Source: Amoebophrya sp. A120
Lineage: Eukaryota; Sar; Dinophyceae; Syndiniales; Amoebophryaceae
DNA: 64,000 nt
Assembly (NCBI GenBank): GCA_905178155.1
Contig: CAJINV010000001.1
Span: 16,368,142-16,432,141, forward strand
Direction: 5' to 3'
Positions 10,664 through 21,854 of the stretch are shown here, piece after piece. The first letter of the stretch is position 1. The number at the start of each line of letters is the position of its first letter. Made by a program: the position numbers and the translations under genes. The notes under the pieces are model-generated. The model saw only the letters and a list, made by a program, of their open reading frames with translations, ran no database searches and was not told the DNA's origin.

Positions 10664-13327
10664 ATGGATCACAGTGCCAGCATGGACCAAGCGGCGTGGC
10701 ACCGCAATCCCGTGACTACGTGGACGCTTCGTTCCCGTGTCTTGATTCATGTGCAGCACAAGTTCTACTACGCGTTTCTGCTGTACGTGTTGACAGTGAT
10801 TCTTCTCGGAGCAGTGCTGCTTTACGGAGCCGACCGGGTGTCTATCCCGATTTCCTTCTTCAATTCTGCACATACAGGTGAGGACCAGCACGTCGGTCAT
10901 GGCGACGCCAGCGCGACTCGCATCCCGTTATCTTTTCCGGACGCTCTGTTCTACTCCTTTTCCTGCGTCTCCCAGGCGGGGTTGAGCGTTACCGACTGGC
11001 CGCGCAGCCAGAGACCGCTGACCCACTTCATATCGCTGCTACTCATGTTCTGCGGCTGCATGCCACTTCTGGCTTTGATCCCGCCATTGCTGCGGCGGTA
11101 CGATTTTCGCAAGCAGTACCGCACGTGGAGAAAAGAACTCCGTTTGAGCGTCATAGCCCCCCAGGAAAAGCACACGACCAACCCGCAACGGGACGACCTT
11201 TTCGGAAACGCCAACGCCGGCCTGTCCACGTACTTCAACGAGGAGTCACGGCTGGAGTACCGGGCGCTTGGATTTCTGGTGTACGTTACGTTGGTCTATG
11301 TGGCCCTTTGGATTGTTGGCGGGTTTCTGGTGTTACTATGCTGCGCCAAAGACGTGCGGCCTTCCGAGCACCACCACGACGCTCACTGGACCACCGTGCT
11401 GTATGCCGCGGCTTCGGCCTTTCACAACAACGGCCTCACCCTGTCGGAGAACAGTTTTGTTGATTACCCAGAACCGTTTTTGATCGTTGCCGGCCTGATC
11501 GTGCTCGCGGGCAACACAATGTTTCCGGTTCTACTACGGTGGATTCTCGTGCTCCTGGAGCGACACGCGGAACACACGAATAATCCGCAGGCGAAAGAAG
11601 TCTACCAGTTTCTGCTTTCGCATCCGCGCCGCGTTTTCACGCACCTCTTTCCGAGCGTGCACACCTTGTGGCTGTTCCTCACCGTGTTTGTGCTCAACTT
11701 TCTGTGCACCTACTCCCTGTACCTGCTCGACGCCCGCTACGATTGGTGGTCGTGCCTGTTCCAGGCGCTGGCCACCCGCACCGCCGGATTCTCCTGCGTT
11801 CCCCTGTTTGACCTCTCTATGGCGACGAACTTCCTGCTCTGCGTGTGCATGTACATTGCCGCCAGTCCGACCATCGTGGTCATGCGAGGCACGCGAACGC
11901 GCACCCAGACTGAGGAGTTGGCGAAACGGCATAAGGTGGAGCTGCATCGCCAGTTTGTCCAGCAGCTGGCCTCGTGCGCGCCCAGTACGAACGGTGAGGT
12001 GTATTACAACTCCTCACCCGCCTCCTCGTTCCAGCCCCGGGTTCTTTTTTCTCCAGAACTGGTGCACGCACAGCAGAATCAGAAGAACGGCGATAACGCA
12101 GAAGCAAACCCAAATTCCTCCTCGACCTCTAGGTCACCCGCCGCAGCGCCGCTCCTTGATGCAGCGACGACTTCGGGTAGCGATGAGGCGACACTGACGC
12201 AAACTGGTAGTATCGCCGCAACATCCGCAACCACGTCCCTCCCCAGGACCTCGCGCAAGTTCCCGGTCGCGCTACCACCGTTCGGAAAGCAAGCCATCAC
12301 TGCGGAGAGCTCGCCTGGCATACTTCCTGCAACGAGCCGGCAGTTTCTTCGCGCGGACGGTGTGACGCCAACTGACGAGACGGCGACCGGTTTGCCAAGC
12401 GATAGACCTTCACTAGCGACGACATCCGCGTCAACAGTGGCACAAACAGCAGCGTCGACATCTGCCTCTGATGAACGGAGCTCCACCACCGATTCAACAC
12501 CAGAAGTCGATCAAAGCCACTGCTTTTCCCGTGCAGCAGGTGCGGCTCAAGTTCTTTTAGAAGACAGCCGTCACCTCTTCTTGCCTGGTGCATCGAATCG
12601 AAGTACGGGCTTCGAGAATGATCTGCAACAAGAGAATTTTGGGGCGCAAGAACTCATAAATGACGATTGCGTGGACATCACCGGCAACAATGGCGAGGAC
12701 ACCGATTTGGTGGACCAAAATAGCCTCCGCTCTCAGGCGAGGCATTACCTCGGCAAGGACGTCGCAGCGCTAGTGATCCTCACGTTCTGCATTCTCGTGG
12801 CCGAGCGTGACCGATTTCGCATTCATCCGGGTGGTGGAATGCTCGACGGTGGTGACCAAAGCGCCTTCGGCGTGAAGAATGGAGTCAACGGCAGTGAAGA
12901 TTTCCATGACACCTACGAGCACAATATGTTTTTCAAGGTTCTGTACGAGATCGTCTCCGCCTATGGCACTGTCGGGCTGTCCCTAGGCGGCGGCAGTCCG
13001 GAAAACTTGGCCCGGGGTTGTAGCTTCGCGGGCTCGTGGACCGTTGAGGGCAAGATGTTGCTGTGCCTAGTCATGTTGCTCGGGAAGATGCGTGGTCTGC
13101 CGGAAAGCATCGACCCCTCCGTGGGGGCCAGGATGGTACCGCGACTTCGCAGTGCTACAGAGGGGGTCGATCCTGCGAGTCAAGCCGCGAGCAATGTTGC
13201 GAGCGAAGCACTGCTTGGCGGCCCAGAAGTGGTTGAAAATATGACAGTTTTTGCTGATGGCTCGGTGGAAAGTGAAAACTTGGACCGGCGCAAATCGAAA
13301 ATGGCGGATACGCGAGATACGCCATGA
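10664..13327 (+). CDS. Trk/HKT-family potassium (cation) transporter
   Basis: Intronless, 887 residues. Four pore-loop repeats can be read: FYSFSCVSQAGLSVTDW (about 96-112), AASAFHNNGLTL (about 249-260), LFQALATRTAGFSCV (about 365-379) and EIVSAYGTVGLSLGGG (about 763-778). Each has Gly at the filter position; in HKT channels an all-Gly filter goes with K+ permeation and Ser in loop 1 with Na+ selectivity, so a K+ transporter is the better guess. Hydrophobic helices flank each loop. A hydrophilic Ser/Thr/Ala-rich stretch of about 250 residues (nt 11990-12730) separates repeats 3 and 4, as the long cytosolic loops of fungal TRK proteins do elsewhere in the chain. After loop 4 comes the usual LLGKMRGLPESID segment. 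The protein should sit in the plasma membrane or a parasite-bounding membrane. The ATG at 10664 precedes the first helix by about 35 residues. Confidence 0.9.
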   Translation: MDHSASMDQAAWHRNPVTTWTLRSRVLIHVQHKFYYAFLLYVLTVILLGAVLLYGADRVSIPISFFNSAHTGEDQHVGHGDASATRIPLSFPDALFYSFSCVSQAGLSVTDWPRSQRPLTHFISLLLMFCGCMPLLALIPPLLRRYDFRKQYRTWRKELRLSVIAPQEKHTTNPQRDDLFGNANAGLSTYFNEESRLEYRALGFLVYVTLVYVALWIVGGFLVLLCCAKDVRPSEHHHDAHWTTVLYAAASAFHNNGLTLSENSFVDYPEPFLIVAGLIVLAGNTMFPVLLRWILVLLERHAEHTNNPQAKEVYQFLLSHPRRVFTHLFPSVHTLWLFLTVFVLNFLCTYSLYLLDARYDWWSCLFQALATRTAGFSCVPLFDLSMATNFLLCVCMYIAASPTIVVMRGTRTRTQTEELAKRHKVELHRQFVQQLASCAPSTNGEVYYNSSPASSFQPRVLFSPELVHAQQNQKNGDNAEANPNSSSTSRSPAAAPLLDAATTSGSDEATLTQTGSIAATSATTSLPRTSRKFPVALPPFGKQAITAESSPGILPATSRQFLRADGVTPTDETATGLPSDRPSLATTSASTVAQTAASTSASDERSSTTDSTPEVDQSHCFSRAAGAAQVLLEDSRHLFLPGASNRSTGFENDLQQENFGAQELINDDCVDITGNNGEDTDLVDQNSLRSQARHYLGKDVAALVILTFCILVAERDRFRIHPGGGMLDGGDQSAFGVKNGVNGSEDFHDTYEHNMFFKVLYEIVSAYGTVGLSLGGGSPENLARGCSFAGSWTVEGKMLLCLVMLLGKMRGLPESIDPSVGARMVPRLRSATEGVDPASQAASNVASEALLGGPEVVENMTVFADGSVESENLDRRKSKMADTRDTP

Positions 13328-13875
13328 GGGGAAAGAAGCCGCAACCCGGGCCCTCGTCGCTGCTTGCAGTGAAAGTTCAAGCCCTGCCAACAGGTCTCCT
13401 GTATTATAACCACAAACACTTTTTGCACTGAGATAGTGAATGCACTCTTTCGAAAAGATAAAAGAAAATGCTTGGTGCGAAAACCGAGATCGATCCTGGA
13501 AAAGGCAAGAACATTCCAAATGCATACACTCTTCGATTGAAGAAGAAAACGAAGCTGAGCACCTTAGGAGCCGATCCTTGTTGCAGAAATACGTACCTAC
13601 GTGCCACATCATCTCTTCGAGTATTCAATTTACGTGTTCGGATGCTTTCTAGATCTTCCTTCCCTCCTGTGACAGTCTGATACTCCGTCTCTGGAAATAT
13701 TACAAGTCGTGACCTTTAATTTACTTACTAGATAAAGCGGTAGAACGACTTCAGACTCCAATTATATGGCTGCAGGTCGTCTGTTTGCGGCTAGTACCCA
13801 AAACGAAACTACAGAACTTCTAGCGTAGTAGACACCGACCGCTCATCCTGCTGCACCAGGATACTTACTAGCACC
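13328..13875. other. Intergenic
   Basis: Overlapping short frames at 13440-13680 have no domain and no coding-like composition. No gene supported. Confidence 0.5.
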
Positions 13876-16776
13876 ATGTGGCTTGCGCGTGTGATTGAGA
13901 AAAACAGCCACCCTCGCGACGACAAGAAGGGCGGGGGAAAAATCCGGTCGCGACGCCGGTTCGAGCATTGGCTGCGCGACGAGCGACCTGACAGACAGGA
14001 CCTGATAGCGCGGGGGTACTTGACCGAGACCAAAGCTTCTGAGGTGCTGGTGGAGGCATCACATGCCGCGACCCCGCAAACTATCTCTTTACCGGCGAAC
14101 GACTTTGACAGGAAGCGTGCCGACCTCGATGTGTTTTTTCGACAGCTCCAGGCACGGAAGGCAACCGAGCTGCCGCGGTTGGTCGATGCGGTTGGGGAAG
14201 GTTCGTCGTCTTCTACCGCGACAACGGCGGCGAGCGACCTCGACGTGGTTACCTCTCCGCAAAACGACATGAGATCGGCCGGTGACGATGCTCTTGATGA
14301 TGAGACTGAGAATCCAGAGAAAATACTTCGGCGACTGCAGCGCGATTTCCGAACCGAACAGGGGTCGGTCGACGAGATTTTGCGTGTAACGGACGACGAC
14401 ACGCGGGCCTCCTTCTTGCGGGACGCACTGGAGCGGGACTATGGAGCGGAAGCAGTGCAAGGAGCGACATCACCGTCACCGAGCGACAACTACTGGAGCC
14501 GCATGATTCGTGCTACGGAACAGGACGCGGAAGATGCGATAGCGGCAGCAGACAGCGCGCGGCAAGAGCTCGCAACGGTGATTCGAACCGAGCTAGCACT
14601 CGACGCAGATTATGTTGACGCAGGAAATGCACAATTACCTCAAGCAACAGCTACATCTGGTGCATCAAATTCTTCGCGTCTGGAAGACTTTCGCACCGTG
14701 GTCCAGAAACTTGCCACTACCGAGGTAGAGCTAGACCAGCTCTATCCGAAGGCCGAAATAGGCAAGTTGGACCAAGAGACGCGACGCAAGCAGTACTTGC
14801 AGCAGGTGCAGCAAATTCTGCACACGACTGAGCGGCTGAAAGAAATGATTTTTGAGGAGCAAAGTGGGAGCCTCGCGTTGCTGCCAGTCGTAAAAACCCT
14901 GCCGACACTGCGCGTTTTCGGCCCCCACCACCTGCCGCTGCCGAAACACGCCCAGCAGTGTTTGAAGCACCGTATCCGCTTTTTATTCGTTCCGCTGAAG
15001 GAGACACTCGTGAGCGAGGTAGCCAGCACCGTGAAAAAGTACCACCGCATTTGGCCTGTGCCCTTGTCAACGAGCGAGGCGGGGGCAGCAACACGGGACT
15101 CGACGGACAGCGCGGCAGCAACAAAGACGGGTCTCCGAGATCTGGAAGAGGGCGCCAAGATGTGGAAGGCCTTGTGGACGAGCTTCACTGTGCAGCGGAG
15201 TTTCATTGCCACCATGACGTCGGCGAACGAGGAGCCAGACAAGAGCAATGAACACCAGCTGTGCCAAATCTTGGTGGAACCGCTGGCGAAAATTTTCCAC
15301 TATCACTTTCTCCGACCAGCCTCTGAGCTGGCGCGTTTAGACCAGCCAGACTGGGTGTTCCGCTACTTCCTGGAGCAGCTGAACAGCACGCTGCGCGCGC
15401 TTCTCAGTTGGAGAGACCATGCGCGTGTAAGTACAAAAAGCCACACAAATTCGAAGCAGCACGCCCCCGAAGTTGACGTACACACGTTGCGCCAACACAG
15501 TGCGGAGAGTGGTGGTGCCGCTACTGGTACCGATCAAGAAGTAGACCGACTGCTGCTCCAAGGCGTCACCTTTGAACTAACGATGGCGACGCTAGGCAGT
15601 TTCTTGCGGTCGAACTACCCCGTTTTCTTGGAAGACGCGGCCCTTTTCACAAACTTGATCAAGGAACTGAATCTGTTTCTCCCAAAACTGCAAGAGCAAG
15701 TGACGTCACTGTTGAGCACAACTACAGACGCGGGTGGGGCAATATCGACGTCATCTCCCGGCGCGGGGAGCGGGAGCGCTGCCCGGTTTGCGGGCAACTT
15801 GATCCGGGAAGCCGTGGTCCGCGATTTTTTGGAAGACCTCAATGTGGTGCTGCCGTCCGGTGTAGAATCGCGCAAGCTCCTTAGCCACTGGATCTCTACC
15901 GATCGATCGTTTTTGCTGGAGAAGTTTTCGACTGCTGCGGTAGAAATTCTCGACACCACAATGCGTGCGCCGACCCCAGCTGTGGAGGATCTCGACCAGA
16001 CTCTCGCCGCCGGACCAACCTCACATGGCAAGAAAATTTTGCAGCCACTGCTGTCACACGCAAGCACATTGGAGTCCTCCGTTCCTGGGAGCGAGGACTT
16101 GGAGCAGCAGCTACAGGAGTTGCGGGACTTCTTGCGCGACCTGCTCCGCGTCGCCGCTGGTCGGTTTACCCCCATATTGGGCCAGACAGGTGGCAATAAA
16201 CGGGCCCGCGCGCGCTACGTGGAGGAGTGCTTGGACGACGCGGTGCAGAAGGGCGTGTTGCGGTTTTTGAAAGAAACGTGGAACGACAAGGTGCTTATCG
16301 ACTACTCCGCCACCGACCTGCCGATCCTTATGCACCAGCAGGACAGCAGCGCCTCCATGGACTATGCCACCGCGGCTGCGCTCATGCGCGTTGCACTGCT
16401 GTTTCTTCACTGCCTGCGACAAGATCCGACCTTCGCGAACCTCGACTGCGTGCGCGCGCTCGATGAGCTGAAAAACCTGATGATCGACCACGTGACTGAT
16501 TTCTTTTTCCGCCTCCAGCTAGTGCCGGTACTACAGCGCATCGTTGGGGAAAACGCCAACAGCCGCGGGCACGAGGCGAGGCAAGACGTAAATTTGGTTA
16601 CACAATCCGCGGTCGAGTTTCAGCTTCGCGATTTTCTGCGCTACTTCGTGTGGATGCCGGAGAGTGAGTTTCGCCTCTTCTTGCAGATTGGCTGGCAAAC
16701 ATTCGAGGAGCATTGTGCGAGTATTTTGGATCAGGATATCGTGCATGCGCTCAAGACGAGGTGGTCGATGCGGTGA
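13876..16776 (+). CDS. RINT1/Tip20-like vesicle-tethering protein
   Basis: Intronless, 966 residues. The C-terminal two thirds follow the RINT1/TIP20 family of the Dsl1/NRZ complex, which tethers COPI vesicles returning from Golgi to ER. The most telling block is FHYHFLRPASELARLDQPDW followed by VFRYFLEQL (nt 15297-15380), matching the family's FxYHF...RLDxPEW signature. The rest is helical and matches the expected length. A Ser/Thr/Ala-rich stretch lies near residues 95-140. Near the N-terminus, RPDRQDLIARGYL (about residues 36-48) resembles an RPEL actin-binding motif, which is unexpected for this family. The neighbouring KDEL-receptor gene at 18-20 kb serves the same retrograde route. Assignment rests on few motifs, so another CATCHR-type tether is possible. 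Confidence 0.65.
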   Translation: MWLARVIEKNSHPRDDKKGGGKIRSRRRFEHWLRDERPDRQDLIARGYLTETKASEVLVEASHAATPQTISLPANDFDRKRADLDVFFRQLQARKATELPRLVDAVGEGSSSSTATTAASDLDVVTSPQNDMRSAGDDALDDETENPEKILRRLQRDFRTEQGSVDEILRVTDDDTRASFLRDALERDYGAEAVQGATSPSPSDNYWSRMIRATEQDAEDAIAAADSARQELATVIRTELALDADYVDAGNAQLPQATATSGASNSSRLEDFRTVVQKLATTEVELDQLYPKAEIGKLDQETRRKQYLQQVQQILHTTERLKEMIFEEQSGSLALLPVVKTLPTLRVFGPHHLPLPKHAQQCLKHRIRFLFVPLKETLVSEVASTVKKYHRIWPVPLSTSEAGAATRDSTDSAAATKTGLRDLEEGAKMWKALWTSFTVQRSFIATMTSANEEPDKSNEHQLCQILVEPLAKIFHYHFLRPASELARLDQPDWVFRYFLEQLNSTLRALLSWRDHARVSTKSHTNSKQHAPEVDVHTLRQHSAESGGAATGTDQEVDRLLLQGVTFELTMATLGSFLRSNYPVFLEDAALFTNLIKELNLFLPKLQEQVTSLLSTTTDAGGAISTSSPGAGSGSAARFAGNLIREAVVRDFLEDLNVVLPSGVESRKLLSHWISTDRSFLLEKFSTAAVEILDTTMRAPTPAVEDLDQTLAAGPTSHGKKILQPLLSHASTLESSVPGSEDLEQQLQELRDFLRDLLRVAAGRFTPILGQTGGNKRARARYVEECLDDAVQKGVLRFLKETWNDKVLIDYSATDLPILMHQQDSSASMDYATAAALMRVALLFLHCLRQDPTFANLDCVRALDELKNLMIDHVTDFFFRLQLVPVLQRIVGENANSRGHEARQDVNLVTQSAVEFQLRDFLRYFVWMPESEFRLFLQIGWQTFEEHCASILDQDIVHALKTRWSMR

Positions 16777-18149
16777 AAGCTTTACTCCACTTGTTTCGAA
16801 GAAACGAATAGACTCACTACAACAAGCGACTTGAATTTAGTATGTGTGGTACTTCTGTTCCTCATACGCCCTGTGCACCTGCGCAGCCAGGGCTGCGCCC
16901 TCTGCTTGGGTACACAAAACTATCATAACGAACACAACATTTCTAACTCAGTAACAGTGCTGAACCAGGCACGCGCTTTCATGCTCTGCCTGATGGGTTT
17001 TTTGATGCATTCTTGTTCTGCAACGTGCGTCGTCCTGAAGATGTGAATATAGACCCGCGCTCTCCACATCGTGCAAAATCGTCTAGGTATTGTTCAGATC
17101 AGCTAGGGACTCGACTCGTTCACAGTCGTCCTGCTCGACTTCGCAGCATCGCCATCGTTCTTCTAAACAAAGGGGCTAAATAGAGGGATGGCGCTAGAGA
17201 GATAGCGTGACACCGTCCGTAACTCGTTCGCAGAGTAGAGAATGCATTTTACCGTTGTGCCGACAATGAAGTAGTCCTTCTTATTCTTTCGCAGACTCGT
17301 ATAACTCGTTCGGGCTCTCATTACTTCAGTGATCGTGCATGCAGGGCGTGATGACGATGTAAACATCCCCAATCTTGTCTGCGGATTGGCAGATGCCTCA
17401 GAGGCAGAGGGCAAGGACTTTCGGTATCACATATTCGTCAATGAATCATCGCAGCAGTTCCGTTTTACAACGTCTCGAATACAACCCCTTCTCACAACTT
17501 TCGCTTAGAGTGGGTGTCCCCCAGAAAAAGCAAAACCTAGAACCGCACAACTTTCTTGTCAACGCATAAGAAAAGTTCGCGAGCCCAACTACTTTTGATT
17601 CTTCATTCCATTTATTTCGAGTTTTTAGAAGGGCCCGTACCCCGCGATCCCTTTCCTAAAAACTTCAACCACTCACTTTCGTTCCGACAAAAAAAAAACA
17701 TTTTTTCGCAAGCGCAAATTTCGTAGTGCTTTTTTTACCAACGTAGAAAGGAAATAACCCATTCCTGATTTGTAAGTACTCACCTTCAACGACCACATAA
17801 GTACAATCACGCTAAAAAGAAACTAAAACAGCTCAACAAAACGCGCTTTATCAAACAAGTTTTCAGAGACTTTTGACGTTCGTTCATCGTACGGTAGTAC
17901 AACGCGACGAAAAACGCGCTATCCTTCTCGTCGTTTCTGCTCTCCCACAAGCGTAAAAGACCAGAAGACCGAATTGCTCGGTGCTGGCACGGGAAGTGGA
18001 ACAGGACCTCCGTTTGCTAATCTGCTGGCGGCCAGGGATTGAGCCGTCAACCGATTGCAACCATCCCGCCACCAAAAGATCGTGACGTTCGCCACAAAGA
18101 GAACTACGTGGCGCACGGTGAAAAGAAAAACTGCCTGAAGAGAGTGATC
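16777..18149. other. AT-rich intergenic stretch
   Basis: 1.37 kb with no supported gene. It contains A/T runs near 17690-17730. A frame open from 18039 leads into the next gene's ATG at 18150 and is probably its 5' UTR. Confidence 0.5.
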
Positions 18150-20090
18150 ATGTCGATGATGCACTCGCAGCCTATCCCGGAGGGGGTGAGCAGCTTCGCC
18201 GCGGAAGTATGGCAGGCACTGGGTGACGCGGAAAAGACGAAGCGACTCATAATCAAGTACCAGGTGGAAGTCAGGCTTTACTTGGCAGTGCTCTTGGCTA
18301 TGTACTTGGCCTACCATTTGCTCTCCGATGGCGACTTCTCCTTTCTGCTTACGCTCGGCAGCATGGTAACGAACTTTTTTTGTAAATTGTAGGAAATGCA
18401 AATTTATTGCGGGCGGGCCAAGCTCTGTAAAGATCTGCATCCGGCGCTGTTGTTAACATTCCCTGGTTGTGCGAAAAACGTCTACCGGTAGGATAATGAT
18501 GATTGAATGGACGATTTCTTTCATTCTTTCCATGCCCGGGCATGGCGTCAAAAAATTCAAGGCCCTACAAGATCCAGCGCAATCTGATTTCCTCCTCACC
18601 AATGATCATTTCTCTTTGCATCATTTCTCCTCACCAATGGACGATTGCATCTGCATGATCGATGATTTATGCATCAGAATCTTCAGCTGGGTGCATGCTC
18701 CGAATCTGAAATAAAGACAAAGCAAAAACTCGAACAGATCTCCATGTGCTCCTTTTCCATGGTCGCTGCGTGGATTGAGACGCACAAGAGCTGCCAGGGT
18801 ATCAGTGTGAAAATGTTGGAAGTCTACCTCCTCGTGCAATTCGGCCGGCTCGTCGCTATTGTCCCCTTCGAGGGCTACCTGCCTTTCGACGCCAGTGGAG
18901 ATTGGTTGTAAGATTCCTTTTGACTACTTTCGCTGGTTTTTCTTATTCCTGTTTACTCGTGAACGACGAACATCAGAAATCAATTTGCAATTTTTACCAT
19001 GGGTGTATATTTCATATGGGTGAATATTTCCTATGTGATGTTCGCAAAATACCTAAAACAGCTATCAACTTGTGGAGGCCTTGACATTTGTACTCGCTGG
19101 GACCATAGTATACCTCTGCCGGGTGCGGTATCCGACGACCTACATAGACGAGCACGATGTTTTCGACACCAGGTATAGGCTATCTAGTGTGGTACAGAAA
19201 GCAGATTTTCTATATGAAGATGAAATTCAAATTTTCATTTTTCAAAGCCACGGACACAGCACAAAAGTATCGAACCCAACAACCTGCATCTATCGAGTGC
19301 ACCATGCAGCGAGCTACCAACGCATGATCCCCGAAAAAATGATCAAAAAAAACTAGGTACATCGTTTTCCCCTGCTTCGCGGTTGCGCTCGTATGGCACC
19401 CAAGTCTCAACGCCTTCATGCCCTCCGACATCATGTGGGCTTACGCGCTTTACCTGGAGGCCCTCGCTTCGTTGCCACAACTTTTCATGTTCCAGCGGGA
19501 AGGGCAGGTATCACTTTTGCGATTTTATATCTTTCCGTCAATGCAGTGCAGCAAGTCTGTTTTCGAAAGAGCGCAGATGCTGCTTTGCAATACTTGCAGG
19601 CTCTCAGTCCGTATGCACCAAAATGCGTAAATGTAAAAAGGGTTGCACTCATGAAAATAAACAGGTACACCAATGGACCGCGCACTTTCTTTTCGCGCAA
19701 GCGTGCGCGAAGGTGGCAAACTTCATTTTCTGGGTAAGTAGTTTCGGCGAGCTCCACGATCCGACTCACTACATCCGCAGCTACATAGGATACTGGGTGC
19801 TCGCCGTGCAAGGCTTCCAGCTTCTCATCATGGGCGACTTCGTTTTGCAGTACTAAAATATTCCACTTACTTGTGTTTTTGACTTCAATTGTTCTTGCGT
19901 TCCCTCTTTGGATGATTCAAATTGCTGCATACTTGGCCACACTGACGCCGACGTCCTACTTGTTCGGAAATCTTCATAGAAGATTTGCAAATAATGCTGA
20001 TTAATTTTCACCCAAAACTTCGCATCCAGGTACACAAAGTGCATCGGGAAGGGGGTTTCCGTCAGCATGCTGCTCAGCGACTCGGTGTAA
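18150..20090 (+). CDS. ERD2: KDEL-receptor (ERD2) family protein
   Basis: Six exons: 18150-18365, 18738-18907, 19062-19172, 19357-19507, 19665-19849, 20030-20090; 297 residues. All boundaries are GT-AG and phase-consistent; the last exon gives TKCIGKGVSVSMLLSDSV and a stop. The family retrieves escaped ER luminal proteins from the Golgi. Matching blocks include FLLTLGSM, HKSCQGISVKMLEVYLLVQF (family KSCAGIS...Q.LY), WAYALYLEALASLPQLFMFQ (family WTFSIYLEAVAILPQLFM) and AHFLFAQACAKVANFIFW. Seven hydrophobic segments are visible. It has about 60 more N-terminal residues than the usual 212-residue receptor, and loop residues differ, so it may be the diverged KDELR-like paralogue type rather than the main receptor. 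Donors here are gtaacg, gtaaga, gtatag, gtatca and gtacta. Confidence 0.88.
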
Positions 20091-21854
20091 AAATCGAAGG
20101 AACGGCGCCATCAGTAATCCCAACGCCATTCGATTCCTTCAATTCAACCACCAGAGTAGTTCATGATCGCTTTCGCCTACCCAGAAGTTTTTGCTTCCAT
20201 CTTCCCAGACCCAAACCAAAACCACCAGCGGTTCACCGCCGATCAGAAGTCCGTAGTACGACGCTACCATGCCCTGGTAGTCCCCCACCAGAGTTCATTT
20301 TTACCCGCTGACGCACCATCTTCTCTAGAACAAACCGAACCAAGTTTGGACCAGCACGCGCCGCCGCACCGAAGCCAACCCTTTGTACGATGGATGCACG
20401 AAGCCATTTTTCGCAGATCCCTGTCGCTCCAAGCTCGCAAATCAGATATCCGAGACGCTTTTGCAAAAGCGCTATTGCTCGTGAGACGGACGCGGGAGGC
20501 AACAACGTCTCTGATTTTAGTAGCAGTCGAGTGCGCGTCTACTTCCGAAAAAATGTACACCCGTTTCGCGTTTCGTTTCCAGGTTTCAAATTGGTACGCA
20601 CTTTTCTGTTTTGAGCTCAAGCAGTTGAAATATGACGATAAGTGAAACTAGTGGCCGCACCGGTGCCTTGCTTGCGAATACTATAATGCGACAACGCAGC
20701 CGTAGCTGGGAGATATGCAGAGATTTTCTCGAGAATCATGTACACTATCACAAATTGTATAGCAATTTTTGTTAGAGTTGTGCATAGGGAAGGCGTTTTT
20801 CGAAAAAGCTTTGAATCTTGTTTGATCAGTTCTTGAAGATTGTTTAAGTCTTATTTCTGTTCACGCCTGAAGTAAATCAAAAAAAAATATCTCGTCTCAC
20901 TTGTTCTTTCTTACTCTTACAAATGTTACCAGTGTCAGATTGCAACGTTTCTACAAAGCTTTGGTTGTGCACTTGATGTCAACAGCATAAAGTGTGACAA
21001 CTAAGCACTCAAACGAAGTAAGTACGCACTATTTCTGCAAAAGAACGGCGCCATCAGCGTTCGCTCGATTCAACTTCCAGCACTAGAAATGCATGTTTGT
21101 CTGTCGATGCACGCCAACAAAATTGGAACAAATTAAATCGCTGCATGTATTAACCAGTAATTTTGTTGTCGACAGTCAGGCACGGAGTCAAAAATTAGTT
21201 GTTTCAGTACCACTTCTGTAGTTCATCTTGCCGCTTTCGAAGAATTCAAAATTAAGACAATATGTATCTTGCTACAAAAATTCGACCACATTGAAAAAAG
21301 CGTCCTTCTATTGGAGTTGAGGCGCACAAGATATTTGATCCTGTAGAAATTTAGTATTTATCCGAATTGTACATTTGTATGGTAAGAGAAGGAGCATGCG
21401 CGCCAGAGACATCACGCTGAACATCAAACTACTAACAATTCTTGTATACCAGCCACAGCAGCAAATTAAAACTTTGAATTTCGCCCACCGATAAGCAAAA
21501 CCGGATGAAGCTGGAGGATGAAGAGCTTGTTCTCTGCGCGACCTTCCATCACGTTTGTTTCGTGCATTTCATGGGCTTCTGGAGCAAGTTTTGAGTTTTA
21601 TTGGATGCGTGAATATGGTTGGCTTGTGAAACTGAACGGAGAGTCGTTTGGGGAGAGATTGGCAGCACCACTTTTGGGTCGTCTTTGTCGTGATCGTGAC
21701 AAATCTCGAATATGAAACGGCAAACTCGTCGCAGTACCAACCGCATCAACGCAGTCAGATTGTCTACTCGTGCGCTCTCTATCCAAAACCGTTTCATTTT
21801 TGCGCAGCGTTTTTTCTTAGGGGAAAGATCTAGTAGACAGAAAAAAGTAAAACA
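20091..21854. other. AT-rich intergenic stretch
   Basis: 1.76 kb. A 160-codon frame (20163-20645) overlaps a 118-codon frame on the other strand; neither shows a domain. From 20650 the sequence is strongly AT-rich with no coding signal. Confidence 0.45.

Noticed and set aside
20163-20645. 160-codon plus-strand frame after the KDEL-receptor gene
   Set aside because: No domain, overlaps a long frame on the other strand, and could be 3' UTR. Kept only as a note.
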